A stretch of 64,000 bases of DNA from Acidobacteriota bacterium (GCA_016196035.1 JACPYM010000095.1:1-64000); one strand, 5' to 3'; positions 31,893 to 42,200 are shown, numbered from the stretch's first letter. Translations and numbers: made by a program. The notes: a model not told the origin generated them from the sequence alone.

Positions 31893-32666
31893 TCAAAGCC
31901 CCGGAAAGCGGCGGCGCAGCAGCGGCGCTTGGCGTTCGCTGACTTGCAGTTCAGTTTGTGCCGCATCCTTCATCGCCAGGCTGAAAGAGCTTTTGAAATC
32001 GGGGCGCAGTTCTTTGATGTGCGCCAGGTTGATGAGTGTCGAACGGTGTGCGCGGAAGAATTGGTCAGCGGGCAAACAGTCTTCGAGCTGGTTGAGTTGG
32101 TAGTTGACCCAATAGGTCTCGTTCACCGTATGCGCACGCACAATGCCATCTGCCACGCGGAAGAAATAAATATCGGTTGGCGCGAGCAGCAAGAAACGAT
32201 CTCGTTTGCGGGCTACGATGTGGCGCAGCGGTGTGGTCGCAGGTGTGGTTTGAATGAGTGCCGAAAGTTCGCGTTGTTCATCAGCGCGTTGCGGCGCAGA
32301 GGCGTGCAAGCGTTGCGCGCGGTCTACTACCAGCGCCAGACGTTCATCTTCGACGGGCTTGAGCAGGTAAGCCAGCGCATTCGCGGCAAAGGCCGCCAGC
32401 GCGTGTTGATCGTAACCCGTCACGAAAACCACCAACGGCAACGTGACAGAAGCAGGCAAGGCTTGCAGAACTTGCAAGCCATTCAGCCCCGGCATTTCAA
32501 TGTCCAAAAAAAGCAGGTCGGGCGCGAGCGCAGTGATTTGTTGTAAGGCCTGCAAGCCATCGGCGGCTTCGCCAATGATTTCGACGGCGGAAGCGTGCGC
32601 CGCCAGCAAGCGCGTCAGGCGCGCCCGCGCCGAAGCTTCGTCATCCACGATCAGGGTTCTCATCAT
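31893..32666 (-). CDS. LytTR-family response regulator
   Basis: A 257-residue two-component regulator: receiver domain at residues 1-120 with the acidic pair at 8-9, the phospho-acceptor Asp55 in LLFLDIEMPG, and the later switch Thr and Lys in VTGYD and LLKPVE. The LytTR DNA-binding domain occupies roughly 145-257 (TDIYFFRVADGIVRAH, FFRAHRSTLINLAHI). Its partner sensor kinase lies upstream on the same strand with a 135-base gap that contains a palindrome pair. Two adjacent ATGs (32666, 32663) are possible starts; no clear ribosome-binding site decides. Confidence 0.93.
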   Translation of the reverse strand: MMRTLIVDDEASARARLTRLLAAHASAVEIIGEAADGLQALQQITALAPDLLFLDIEMPGLNGLQVLQALPASVTLPLVVFVTGYDQHALAAFAANALAYLLKPVEDERLALVVDRAQRLHASAPQRADEQRELSALIQTTPATTPLRHIVARKRDRFLLLAPTDIYFFRVADGIVRAHTVNETYWVNYQLNQLEDCLPADQFFRAHRSTLINLAHIKELRPDFKSSFSLAMKDAAQTELQVSERQAPLLRRRFPGL

Positions 32667-32671
32667 AAAAT

Positions 32672-32805
32672 GTAGAGCAACCTTTTCAGGTTGCTCGTGC
32701 CTTCTTATTCAGTCAATTGAAGAGAAACCGAACCTTTTCAGATTGTGCGTGAACTCGTATTGGGTCAGTAACGAGAACCTGAGCAACCTGGAAAGGTTGC
32801 TCTAC
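32672..32805. repeat. Paired palindromic repeat (REPIN-like) inside the two-component operon
   Basis: Arms 32672-32696 and 32781-32805 match with a few mismatches and read GTAGAGCAACCT...AGGTTGCTC, the same general class as 30314-30411. It fills almost the whole space between the sensor kinase and the regulator, and its right arm overlaps the last bases of the kinase gene. It might alter the ratio of the two products by affecting mRNA folding or stability. Confidence 0.7.
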
Positions 32806-34799
32806 GTTTCGCAGGGTAACAGCAAGGTTACGCGGCTGCCCCCCGTGGCGACGGTTTCGCAATTCATTTGCGCCCGTCCGCCATAACTCGTTGCCAACCG
32901 TTCGGCGACATTGCGCAAGCCAATGCTGTGGCCGTTGCGCGCGGTTTCATTCGCCGCCATGAGCGTAGCCGGATCTCTAGCGAAGCCTAAGCCATCGTCT
33001 TCAACCATCAAGCTAAGTTGTTTGCCAATGCGCCGCACGCTGACCTGCAACGTGCCGCCGCCGATTTTGGGCGCGAGGCCGTGCTTGAGTGCGTTCTCTA
33101 CCAATGGTTGCAGAATCAATGACGGCACACTGGCAGCCGCCAGCGACTCATCCATCGTGAATTGCACGCGCAAGCGGTCGCCGAAACGCAGGGCTTCGAT
33201 GTCGAGCCAGGTTTTGAGGAAGTCGAGTTCTTCGCGCACCGAAATCATTGGGCATTCGCTGCCGCGCAAAACGTGGCGGAAGATTTTGGCCAACTGCACG
33301 GTGACGCGCTCGGCCTGTTGCGGATTGGCGACGATCAGGTCGGCAATCGTATTGAGTGAATTGAACAGAAAGTGCGGATTGATTTGCGTGCGCAAGGCGC
33401 GCAATTCGGCTTCCGTGATCTGGCGGCGCAACCGTTCCTCTTTGTTCTGTTGCGCCTGGCGCGCGCGTTCGAGGGCGAGCGATTCGAGACGGCTGCTGAC
33501 TTGTCCGGCGAGGCCACGTAGCCAACTCAATTCGCTGTCGAGCAAGTTGCGCCGTTGTGCGCCGGGCGCAATGGCAAGCACGTGCGTAACCTGACCGCCG
33601 ACGCGAATGGGCGCGAGAAATTCGACCTCTTCTCCCATTCGCGCACGCAACGGATCGCCGGGTTTTAGTTCGCATAATTCGCCGCTGTTGAGCGTGGCGG
33701 CATGTTGCGCCGTGTCGAACGCAACCAGCGGCGCAACCAGCGGAATGATGCGAGTATCCTCCAACAGCAACGTAGTGCGCGCGAATTGCGCGACGCTGGC
33801 AAACATCGTTTCGGCTTCTTCTTCGTGCGCCAGATTTTCCCAGCATTGCCGCGTCACCGCCGCATAATCCGGCTCACGAAACAGCCAGCCATCCACCAGA
33901 TAATCCAGTTTTGGCAAGAGCCAGACGAAACCGCACAACAGCAACGTCAGGCATGCCGTCGCCGCGATGACGGAGCCTGCCGTAGGGAAAACCGCGATCT
34001 GCCTGACGACGCGCGGCAACTCCCACAACAACCAGACGCCGCTGCCCAACGCCAGCAACAACGCCGTCAAAAGGCGCACACTCGCTTTGATGAAGACATT
34101 CGACAGGCGAAAGTCGCGGAAGTAAAATGTCATTCCAAACATCATCAACAACGGGGCTTGTTGTTCGGCAAAGGCTAACCATTCAGACTGCCAGCCGTAA
34201 GCCCGCGAAAGCAACGCAATCACCGCCGGCGTCATTACGCCGCACACCATCATCACGGCATAAAACCGGGCGGCGAAATCGCGTGACCAGCTGCGCCGCA
34301 GCAACAACAACGCGCCCAGCGTAACCGTTGCGACGTGCAGCACCAGTCCCAGAATCGCCGACCGGCAATGGCTGTCTGCACCCGCAGCGCGGCTGAACCC
34401 GTAATACAGCGTCAACGCGCTTGCGCTCAACAGGGCCAGGCCGTAAAGCCAGCGCGAGGCTTGCGCACTCCATGAATCTTCGGTACGCGGGCGTTGCCAC
34501 AGCACCAGAAAACTCACCGGAAAGAAGACGCCGCCCGCAAAAGTCAGGCAATCCGCTGCCACCAGCCAGACGGATTGCGCCGCAAAACCGGCGATCACCA
34601 ACAACCTTACGCACAGCGAACCCAGACACCACGACAAAGCGATAATCGCCTGCAAATATTTGGCGTACGCGTGTGTCAGGGCGGGCGGGCGGCGTGATAA
34701 CAAGCGGAGAAACAGCACACACATCATCGCGCCTACGCCAAACCCCAGCGTTTGCGCGATGAGAATAACAGTCATTCCGTTTTCTGCTGATAGCGGCAT
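32802..34799 (-). CDS. LytS/YehU-type sensor histidine kinase
   Basis: A 665-residue kinase. The first 300 residues hold about eight hydrophobic segments and no large periplasmic loop, so it probably senses at or within the membrane. A GAF-like region (about 320-435) precedes a coiled coil. The His_kinase domain has the phospho-acceptor His476 in QINPHFLFNSLN, followed by the N box LVENALKHG near 566-574, EDDGLGF near 600-606, and GHSIGLRNV. This is the PF06580 type that pairs with LytTR regulators, as here. The gene diverges from the cytochrome/copper gene at 35041. Confidence 0.93.
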   Translation of the reverse strand: MPLSAENGMTVILIAQTLGFGVGAMMCVLFLRLLSRRPPALTHAYAKYLQAIIALSWCLGSLCVRLLVIAGFAAQSVWLVAADCLTFAGGVFFPVSFLVLWQRPRTEDSWSAQASRWLYGLALLSASALTLYYGFSRAAGADSHCRSAILGLVLHVATVTLGALLLLRRSWSRDFAARFYAVMMVCGVMTPAVIALLSRAYGWQSEWLAFAEQQAPLLMMFGMTFYFRDFRLSNVFIKASVRLLTALLLALGSGVWLLWELPRVVRQIAVFPTAGSVIAATACLTLLLCGFVWLLPKLDYLVDGWLFREPDYAAVTRQCWENLAHEEEAETMFASVAQFARTTLLLEDTRIIPLVAPLVAFDTAQHAATLNSGELCELKPGDPLRARMGEEVEFLAPIRVGGQVTHVLAIAPGAQRRNLLDSELSWLRGLAGQVSSRLESLALERARQAQQNKEERLRRQITEAELRALRTQINPHFLFNSLNTIADLIVANPQQAERVTVQLAKIFRHVLRGSECPMISVREELDFLKTWLDIEALRFGDRLRVQFTMDESLAAASVPSLILQPLVENALKHGLAPKIGGGTLQVSVRRIGKQLSLMVEDDGLGFARDPATLMAANETARNGHSIGLRNVAERLATSYGGRAQMNCETVATGGSRVTLLLPCET

Positions 34800-34886
34800 C
34801 CTTCGCTCCTCATTGCTGCGGGCCAGTCATCCCTGGCAACTGAGCAAGGATGATCCCAACCGGTACCGGAACGCCAGCCTATTCGG

Positions 34887-34943
34887 CTGAGCGCGGAAAA
34901 TTTCGTGTGAACGCCGCGCTGAGACGAAAATTTCCGCGCTCAG
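34887..34943. repeat. 20-bp perfect inverted repeat in a divergent promoter gap
   Basis: Arms 34887-34906 and 34924-34943 (CTGAGCGCGGAAAATTTCGT and complement) lie between the divergent sensor kinase and cytochrome/copper genes. It may be a regulatory palindrome or a dispersed hairpin; it is the only structure seen in this 241-base gap. Confidence 0.7.
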
Positions 34944-35040
34944 TCCTTTCTGCTTCTGCGTGCGCCGCTGCTGCCCCTATTTTGTGCGCGACGAACAACA
35001 CGTTCACGGAACCACAACACTTGCTGAAGGAGCATACACA

Positions 35041-36687
35041 ATGACACGCAAACTATTTTTCATCCTGGCGCTCTGCGCCGCCAGTCTCACCGGATTCACC
35101 AGTCAGGCACGTAATGATAACCGTGTGACCTTCACCAAAGAGATCGCGCCGATCCTTTACCAGCACTGTGCGCAATGCCATCGCCCGGACGAAGCCGCGC
35201 CGTTTTCCGTCTTGCGTTATCAGGACGTGCGCCCGTGGGCCAAATCCATTCGGGAAAAAGTCGTCGCGCGCGAAATGCCGCCGTGGCATGCCGATGCGCC
35301 GCACGGACAGTTCTCCAACGACGCGCGGCTGACACAAGCCGAGATTGACGCTATCGCCGCCTGGGTAGACAGCGGCGCACCCGAAGGCAATCCGAAGAAT
35401 TTGCCGCCCGCGCCGAAAGCCGCTTCAACGTGGGCGATTGGAGAGCCGGATGCCGTGCTGCAAATGCCGCAGGCTTACACACTCGCGGCGCAGGGAACGG
35501 ACGATTACATCTACTTCCGCGTGCCGACCCATTTCACCGAAGACAAATGGATTCAAGCCGCCGAATTCCTCCCCGGCAATCGGCCTGTAGTCCATCACGC
35601 CCTCGTGTTCGTCGAGTCGCCGTCGCTGTACCGTCGCGCGCTCGATCAGGCCAAAACGCAAGGCGGCGATTTGCGCAACCCAGTCTCGGTCTTTCAAACC
35701 TCACGCGGTAGCTCTGAATATCTGGACGGCACGGTTTATCGCACCAAGCCAGACACGCCCGTCATCAACGATCTGTGCGCTTCGACGCGCAACAGCGACA
35801 GCGGCGGCGGCCCATTCCTGCTGATGGGATATGCGCCGGGCAAGAACGCCGATGTTTATCCGACTGGCACAGCGAAACGCATCCCGGCGGGCGCGAACCT
35901 GATCTTCCAGATGCATTACGCCAAGACCACGGGACAGTCCGAAACCGACCGCACCAGCGTCGCGCTGCGGTTCGCCCGGCAACCGGTCGAGAAACTGGTC
36001 GAATCGCTGATGATCGAAAACTATCAATTCGCCATCCCGCCCGGAGCCGCACAACACACAGCGACGGCCTGTTACACGCTGCCTCGCGAGGTCGAATTGA
36101 TGGATTTCACGCCGCACATGCATGTGCGCGGCAAAGCCATGAAATACGAGGTGATTTATCCAGACGGCAAACGCGCCACGCTGCTGAATGTGCCACGCTA
36201 CGATTTCAATTGGCAGACGCTTTATATGCTCAGCCAGCCGTTGCGAGTGCCCCAGGGCGCACGCCTGATGGTCACAGCCACCTTCGACAATTCCGCCCAA
36301 AACAAACGCAATCCCGATCCGACCAAAACAGTGCGCTTTGGCGAACCGACATACGACGAAATGTTGATTGGGTTCGTAGGTGTTGCGCGTCCGAAACCGC
36401 CAGAACGTCCGGTGGCGAAACTCGCGCCAGAAACACTGGCAGCGTATGAGGGCGTGTATTCCGCCGGACTTGGGCCACAATTCACCATCCGGCAGGAAGG
36501 CGGCACGCTTTATTTCATAATCCCCGGTCAATTGCCCTTACCCGCGACGCCTGAATCAGCCACAAAATTTTACTTCCGGGATGTAGAAGACGCCGAGGTG
36601 GTCTTCAGCAAAACCGCAGCGGGCGATGGGGTTGAATTACAGGCGACCTTCGGCCAACAAAAGATCCAGGCGAAGAAGCGCAACTAG
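35041..36687 (+). CDS. Secreted cytochrome c fused to a copper monooxygenase-like domain
   Basis: A 548-residue protein with a signal peptide (about 1-23), then a c-type cytochrome domain with heme motif CAQCH at 43-47 and a likely distal methionine in REMPPW (79). Next is a two-domain region resembling type II copper ascorbate-dependent monooxygenases (PHM/DBM-like): HHALVF at 185-190, QMHY at 290-293 and HMHV at 359-362 offer the expected histidine/methionine copper ligands. The last 90 residues look like a small beta domain (EGVYSAGLGPQFTIRQEGG) of DUF3471 type. The ATG at 35041 starts the signal peptide. Presumably periplasmic and redox-active; substrate unknown. It diverges from the sensor kinase, which could regulate it. 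Confidence 0.85.
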   Translation: MTRKLFFILALCAASLTGFTSQARNDNRVTFTKEIAPILYQHCAQCHRPDEAAPFSVLRYQDVRPWAKSIREKVVAREMPPWHADAPHGQFSNDARLTQAEIDAIAAWVDSGAPEGNPKNLPPAPKAASTWAIGEPDAVLQMPQAYTLAAQGTDDYIYFRVPTHFTEDKWIQAAEFLPGNRPVVHHALVFVESPSLYRRALDQAKTQGGDLRNPVSVFQTSRGSSEYLDGTVYRTKPDTPVINDLCASTRNSDSGGGPFLLMGYAPGKNADVYPTGTAKRIPAGANLIFQMHYAKTTGQSETDRTSVALRFARQPVEKLVESLMIENYQFAIPPGAAQHTATACYTLPREVELMDFTPHMHVRGKAMKYEVIYPDGKRATLLNVPRYDFNWQTLYMLSQPLRVPQGARLMVTATFDNSAQNKRNPDPTKTVRFGEPTYDEMLIGFVGVARPKPPERPVAKLAPETLAAYEGVYSAGLGPQFTIRQEGGTLYFIIPGQLPLPATPESATKFYFRDVEDAEVVFSKTAAGDGVELQATFGQQKIQAKKRN

Positions 36688-36864
36688 CTCACGTAACATG
36701 CGCTATTGGCTGAGCGCCTTGTACTGTATTGGCGACATCCCCGTGATTTGCATTTCACGACGGCAAATTCAATGCGAGGCTAAAGAACATGCGATTGGTT
36801 TGACCCATTGAAACTGCTGCCATCCGCTTTCAATTACCAAGCAATCCATTCCGCCCGATCCAGG

Positions 36865-37665
36865 CTATTTCTTCAAATACTCATTCGGTTCGACCAATTG
36901 CAGGTCGGGGCAGCTCTTGATGGCTTCACGCAAGTAATACGCGTGCCCCTGGCCGAAGATCACCAGCACGCGGTCTTGCGGCGAATCAATCGTCTGGCTG
37001 ATGTTCGTAAAGATGCGGAAGTTGCGTTGATACCAGGCCGTCAGCACATCCGCACCGACAAATTGGTCTTTGCTGCGCACGCGCGCCAGTTGCAGATAAA
37101 AGTCACGCGTCTGCTCTTGCAACGCAGGCTCGTTCATCTCGGCCAGCGCCGCGCGCACGGTCATCTGCTCCCATTCTTTTTGTTTGACCTGCACTTGCGC
37201 AAGCGTCTTTTGGAAAAGTTCGAGGAAGGCTTTGTTGCCGGTCTCTTGCGCGGCTTTCATCAAGGCATCGAAATCCATGCCTATTTGGTGATCCACCAAA
37301 TAGACTTGCTTGTGCCCGAAGCGGCGCGCCAGCCGGAAGCCGAGTTGCTGGCTCTCATTGGCGTTGAGCTTGAATTCATCTTTCAGATACGCCTGATAGT
37401 GCGCTTGAAACTGCGTATTTTCAGGCGGCGTTTCCAGCAGGATTTTGGTGGGTTTGAAACGCGCCAAGGCCTCGAGCACCTCCGCGATTTCCTGCTGCTT
37501 TTTCTCGCCGAGATGATCGGGGAAATTCGCTTTCACCGCATCCAGATTCGGATTGGCAAAATGATAGGTGCCCAGCACCATGACTTGCGCTTTGCTTTGT
37601 GATTGGGCTGCGGCGACACCGGCCAGCAAGAGTAAGACTGCCAGCAGTGAAAACAGCTTCGACAT
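36865..37665 (-). CDS. Secreted DUF5694-type protein
   Basis: A 266-residue protein with a signal peptide (KLFSLLAVLLLLAGVAAAQ). QVMVLGTYHFANPNLD begins the conserved part, followed by a long helical middle and a late VLVIFGQGHAYYLREAIKS with the terminal Gly-His typical of the DUF5694 / TraB-GumN-like fold, where histidine and acidic residues (GTYHF, LLETPP, GQGHA) sit in one pocket. AAGGAA lies upstream of the ATG. Its biochemical activity is not established. It is followed downstream by only a short gap to the cytochrome gene, with which it is convergent. Confidence 0.8.
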   Translation of the reverse strand: MSKLFSLLAVLLLLAGVAAAQSQSKAQVMVLGTYHFANPNLDAVKANFPDHLGEKKQQEIAEVLEALARFKPTKILLETPPENTQFQAHYQAYLKDEFKLNANESQQLGFRLARRFGHKQVYLVDHQIGMDFDALMKAAQETGNKAFLELFQKTLAQVQVKQKEWEQMTVRAALAEMNEPALQEQTRDFYLQLARVRSKDQFVGADVLTAWYQRNFRIFTNISQTIDSPQDRVLVIFGQGHAYYLREAIKSCPDLQLVEPNEYLKK

Positions 37666-37702
37666 ATGGATGTTCCTTCTCCCGCGCCTGTTGCGGTTGG
37701 AA

Positions 37703-38872
37703 TTAGATCGCGCCTGTCTCTGCGAACTGCTTGATCGCTTCGTCGCTGTAACCCAGCCCCTGCAAAATCTCGCGCGTATGTTCGCCGAGTTGCGGCGGCG
37801 GCAATTCCATCGTCCCTGGCGTCGCCGAAAGGTTCACCGTCGGCGCGATTTGTTTCAACGCGCCTTCGGTCGGATGTTCGATCTCGCCGATCATCCCGCG
37901 CGCTTTGATTTGCGGGTCTTCGATCATTTCTTCAACGTCGTTGACCAGCGCGATGCAAGTGTCTACGCCGTCAAAAGCCGCCAGCCATTCCGCCGCTGTG
38001 CGTGTTTTGAAGAGGTCGCGCAGCGCCACGATCATGCCCGTTTGGGCATTGTTGAATTGCTGCGGGATGAACTCTTCGCGGCCCAGCACGCGACAGGCTT
38101 CCTGCCAGAATTTCGGTTCCAGCGCGCCGAGCGATAGATAACGCCCATCCTTTGTTTCATAAAGCTGATAACAGGCGTACTTGCCTGACAACCCATCATT
38201 GCCACGCGGCGGTTGCGCTTCGTTCGCCAGGTAGGAAGCCAGCGGCACATACATCAACGACAACGCACTGTCGGTCATCGAGACGTCTACGAATTGGCCT
38301 GCGCCCGTGCGCTCGCGCGCCTGCAACGCCAGCAGCACGCCGATGACCGCGTGCAAGCTGCCGCCCGCCAGATCGGCCAGTTGCACGCCGGGCAAAACGG
38401 GCGGCCCGTCTTTGCCGCCAATCACGCCCAGCACGCCCGCCGTGCTCAGGTAATTCGCATCGTGACCCGGCTTCAGGCGATACGGCCCGTCCTGCCCGTA
38501 GCCGGTGAGCGCGCAATAAATCAGGCGCGGGTTCAACGCTTGCAACGTCGCATAACTCAAGCCCAGCCGCTCCATCACGCCGGGGCGGAAGCCTTCGACG
38601 ACGACATCGGCTTGGGCGGCAAGCTTCAGGAAAATCGCGCGCCCGGCTTCGGATTTGAGGTTGAGCGTCAGGCTGCGTTTGTTGCGATTGGTGACGAAGA
38701 AGTACGCGCCGGGCCGTTTAATGCCGGCGCGCGAATGCCGCGCGGGATCGCCGGTGCCGGGCTCTTCGATTTTGATGACGTCGGCGCCGAAATCGCCGAG
38801 CATCATGGTGGCGACGGCGCCAGGCAGCAGACGGGTGAGATCGAGGACAGTGATGCCGTTTAAGGGTTTCAT
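37703..38872 (-). CDS. CaiB/BaiF CoA-transferase family, alpha-methylacyl-CoA racemase type
   Basis: A 389-residue enzyme of the family III CoA-transferase fold. GDFGADVIKIEEPG (26-39) and NKRSLTLNL are family hallmarks. Residues His137 and Asp138 in GHDANYL, Asp167 in LADLAGG and Glu252 have the same spacing as the catalytic His/Asp/Glu set of alpha-methylacyl-CoA racemase (126/156/241 in the mycobacterial enzyme), so racemisation of 2-methylacyl-CoA thioesters is favoured over CoA transfer. AGGAA precedes the ATG. Cytoplasmic; no other fatty-acid oxidation gene is adjacent. Confidence 0.88.
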   Translation of the reverse strand: MKPLNGITVLDLTRLLPGAVATMMLGDFGADVIKIEEPGTGDPARHSRAGIKRPGAYFFVTNRNKRSLTLNLKSEAGRAIFLKLAAQADVVVEGFRPGVMERLGLSYATLQALNPRLIYCALTGYGQDGPYRLKPGHDANYLSTAGVLGVIGGKDGPPVLPGVQLADLAGGSLHAVIGVLLALQARERTGAGQFVDVSMTDSALSLMYVPLASYLANEAQPPRGNDGLSGKYACYQLYETKDGRYLSLGALEPKFWQEACRVLGREEFIPQQFNNAQTGMIVALRDLFKTRTAAEWLAAFDGVDTCIALVNDVEEMIEDPQIKARGMIGEIEHPTEGALKQIAPTVNLSATPGTMELPPPQLGEHTREILQGLGYSDEAIKQFAETGAI

Positions 38873-38979
38873 AGTGAGTTCCTAACGAGAATGTCAAAGG
38901 CAGGCAAAGATTGGGCGGCAAAATCAAAACAGTCAAGCTGGTGCAAGAGGAAGTTGATACGAGTTTCGACGCGCAGCGT

Positions 38980-39083
38980 CTTTGGAGTGCGTGCGGCACA
39001 GGCCGCCGCTTTGGTAATCCCTTCGTTTGGTATACCGCCAAGGGGATACCAAAGCGGCGGCCTGTGCCGCACGCACTCCAAAG
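38980..39083. repeat. Perfect 37-bp inverted repeat
   Basis: Arms 38980-39016 and 39047-39083 are exact complements, with a small secondary palindrome (TTGGTATACCGCCAA) in the 30-base spacer. It lies in the 338-base gap (38873-39210) between the start of the racemase gene and the end of TonB receptor 1, which are transcribed in the same direction. Apart from this and the hairpin at 39145, the gap shows no gene. Confidence 0.85.
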
Positions 39084-39144
39084 GCTTCGCCAGACAAAAC
39101 CTTCTGTTCAGCCCGCCATAGGATAGTTTGGTTGAAATGACAAA

Positions 39145-39184
39145 GGCGGCGGCGCTATTCGCTTTTGTGAATAGCGCCGCCGCC
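39145..39184 (-). terminator. Hairpin downstream of TonB receptor 1
   Basis: Arms GGCGGCGGCGCTATTC (39145-39160) and complement (39169-39184) with an 8-base loop, placed 27 bases past the receptor's stop codon. On the minus strand it is followed by a short T-containing stretch, so it is a reasonable rho-independent terminator. Confidence 0.65.
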
Positions 39185-39210
39185 GCTCTCAGCTTTGTTC
39201 GAGCGCCGGA

Positions 39211-42200
39211 TCAGAACGACAGCTTCAGCGCGAACTGAATCTGCCGTGCTGGCGTGTATAAACTGCGAATCGTGCCGAAGCCGCCCGCCGAGGTCACCGC
39301 GCCGGTTGCGTTGCGCACGATGCTCGACGCCGTGCCGCTGGGCGTGCCGAAGTTGGTCTTGTTGAGCAGGTTGAAAAACTCCGCCCGGAATTCCAGCTTC
39401 GAGACTTCGTTGATCACCGGCAGCGCGAAGTTTTTCTGCAAGCCCAGATCGAATTGATAAACCGACGGGCCGCGTCCGAGGTTGCGTCCGGCGTTGCCGA
39501 AGGGTTGATCCTGTGTGGGCAGGAACACGGCTTCGGTGTTGAACCAGCGATCAATCGTGCGCTCGCTCTTGGGCAGCAGCGGATTGCCGACCAGGTTCGG
39601 ACGCAAGGCGATGCCGCCCAGGAACGAGGCCAGATTCGCTGTGACCGGCGAGGGCGTGTAGCGGAAGTTGACCGCCTGACCGCTGTACATCGCGTTGATG
39701 CCGGTCAGCGTCCAGCCGCCCAGCGCCGCATCCAGCGCGTAGGGCAAGCTGCCGAGCCACGCGCGGCCTTTGCCGAAGGGCAGTTCCCAGACGAAGCTGG
39801 TCGTGTTGTTGAAGGGTTGATCGTAAGCACCGACACCGCGATCCGCCGCGATGTTGAACAGGTTTTGCGGACGCCCTTCATTGCCGCCCGGTTCTTCCAG
39901 CACTTGCGAAACGTTATCAATCGCCTTCGAGAAGGTGAAAGAATTGAGCACGTACAGGCCCTTCGAGAAACGGCGCTCGAATTTCACCTGCAACGCGTTG
40001 TATTCCGAATAGGCCGCCGGCAGCGTCGCCGAGATCGAGCGGAAGCCTTGAATCGGGCGGCGCGCATCCAGCGCGGGGCGTTGCGCGGCGGGCAAGGCCA
40101 GTTCCGCTGTGGTCAGCGGACGCGCCTGGTTGTAATCGGCCAGCAACAACATCTTCAAGGCGTGATTGCCGACATAAGCCACATCCAACAGCATATTGCC
40201 CGGCAATTCGCGTTGCACCGACAACTGCCAGTTTTGAATGTAAGCCGTGCGCGTTTCGCGCGGCGTGAAGAGCACAACGTTGTTGGGCAGATTGGTCGGA
40301 TAGCCAGTCTGCGTCGGACGGAAACAGTTGTCGGCATAGACCGTGCCGGTGCAGAGCGCGAGCGCGGCGTTTTGCGTGACGTTCGCGCGCGTGATTTGCG
40401 GGAAGTTCGTCGCCAGCAAATCGGCGCTGCCGACGCGGTTGAAATGCACGTAGCCGATGCCGTACCCGCCGCGCACGACCGTCTTGTCGAGCAGGTTGTA
40501 GGCGAAGCCCAAACGCGGCGCCCAGTTGTTGCGGTCGGGATCAACCAGCGCGCGGTCATACGCCGAGCCGTCTTTGGCTTGAATGATCGCCTTCGTCGTC
40601 GGGTCGAAATTCGACAGACGATTCTGTGCTTCGCGGAAGGGCGAGGCGTATTCGTAACGCACGCCCAGATTGAGCGTGAGTTTCTGGTTCACTTTGAAGT
40701 CGTCTTGCGCGTAGGTGTAATGCAAGCGCCGCTGCATCTCGACCACCAGCAGGTTGGCGAATTCGTATTGCGAACGCGCGCCGAAGAAGAAGTCCGACAG
40801 GTTGAAGATCGTATTCGCCGCCGATGTCGCAGTGTTGCGGCTGAACTGGCTCGAATAGGTATCCAGGCCCATCAGCGGGTTGGTGTCCTGCACGTCGGTG
40901 TTGACCGAAAGGTATTCGTAGCCAGCCTTCAAACTATGGCGGCCCCGCGTCGTCGTGTAGTTGAAGCGCGGATTGATCGAGAACGGATTTTGAAATTGTG
41001 GGTTGGTGGATTGACGGCCCAATTGCGCAAAGCCGGTGACAGTTTGCGTGGTCAAGCCGCCCGTAATCAAACGGTCTTCGGGCAAGCCGGTGATGCCGTA
41101 AAGTTCGCGCACGCTCGGCCCGCCAGAGAGAGGCGGACGTTTACCGCCTTCGATTTTCGAGACGCCCAGCCGCGCTTCGAACGCCGAACCGTTCGAGAGC
41201 GCATAGGTCGCACCCGCCACCAGTTGCTGATTGAGCACGTTGATGAAGCCGTTCTGGTTGCTGCCCGACGGCCCAGGGATGTTCGGCCCGTTGAACTCGT
41301 TCACCTTGCGATGGCTTATGCGCACAAAGCCGTTGAGCTTGGCGCTGAAATTGTGATCGAGCTTGAGATTGAACTTGTCGTTGAAATTGCGGTTGGTCAC
41401 CAGTTCGCTGTAATTGCTGGCGAAACTGGTTTCAGTTTTACCCGCCACATTGGGCGCGGGCAATTCGTTGAGCACCTTGCGCGCGAGCGCCGTCATCGGA
41501 ATGCGCTGGCCTGCTGTGAAGATCGTGCCCGCCGCAATCGTCGCTCCGGTCGAATCAACAAACGCATAAGGCACGCGCACATCGCCAGTCAGAATGCCCT
41601 GACGTTGCAGCAAGGTCGGCAGCGTCGAGAAGACGACGTCTTTGGCGACTTGGCGAAAGCCTTCGTAATCAAGGAAGAAAAACGTGCGGTCTTTGATGAT
41701 CGGCCCGCCCAGCGTGAAACCGAATTGATTACGGATCAACGGTGGTTTGACGCCGCTCACCGGTTTGAAAAAGCCGACCGCGTTCAGCACGGTATTGCGA
41801 TGGAACTCCCACAGGCTGCCGTGAATTTGGTTGGTGCCGCTGCGATAGGCCGCGTTGATGACCGCGCCACCGCTGCGCCCGAATTCCGCGCTGTACGTGT
41901 TGGTCTGCACTTTGAATTCGGCCACGGCGTCGGGCGAAACCTGCACGACTTGCGAAGAGAAGCCCTGGTTGCTGGTGCCGTAAGCGTTGTTGTCCACGCC
42001 ATCAAGCAGGAAGTTGTTGAAAGTGTTGCGCAGGCCGTTGACGTTGAAAGCGGCCTCGCGTCCGCCGCCCGTCGCGGCGTTTTGATTGGATTCGCGCACA
42101 CCAGGTGCGAGCAGCACGAGGTTGGCATACGAACGGCCATTGAGCGGCAGGTTGACGATCTGTTCGCGTTGCACGACCTGGCCGCGCACGCTCGATTCGG

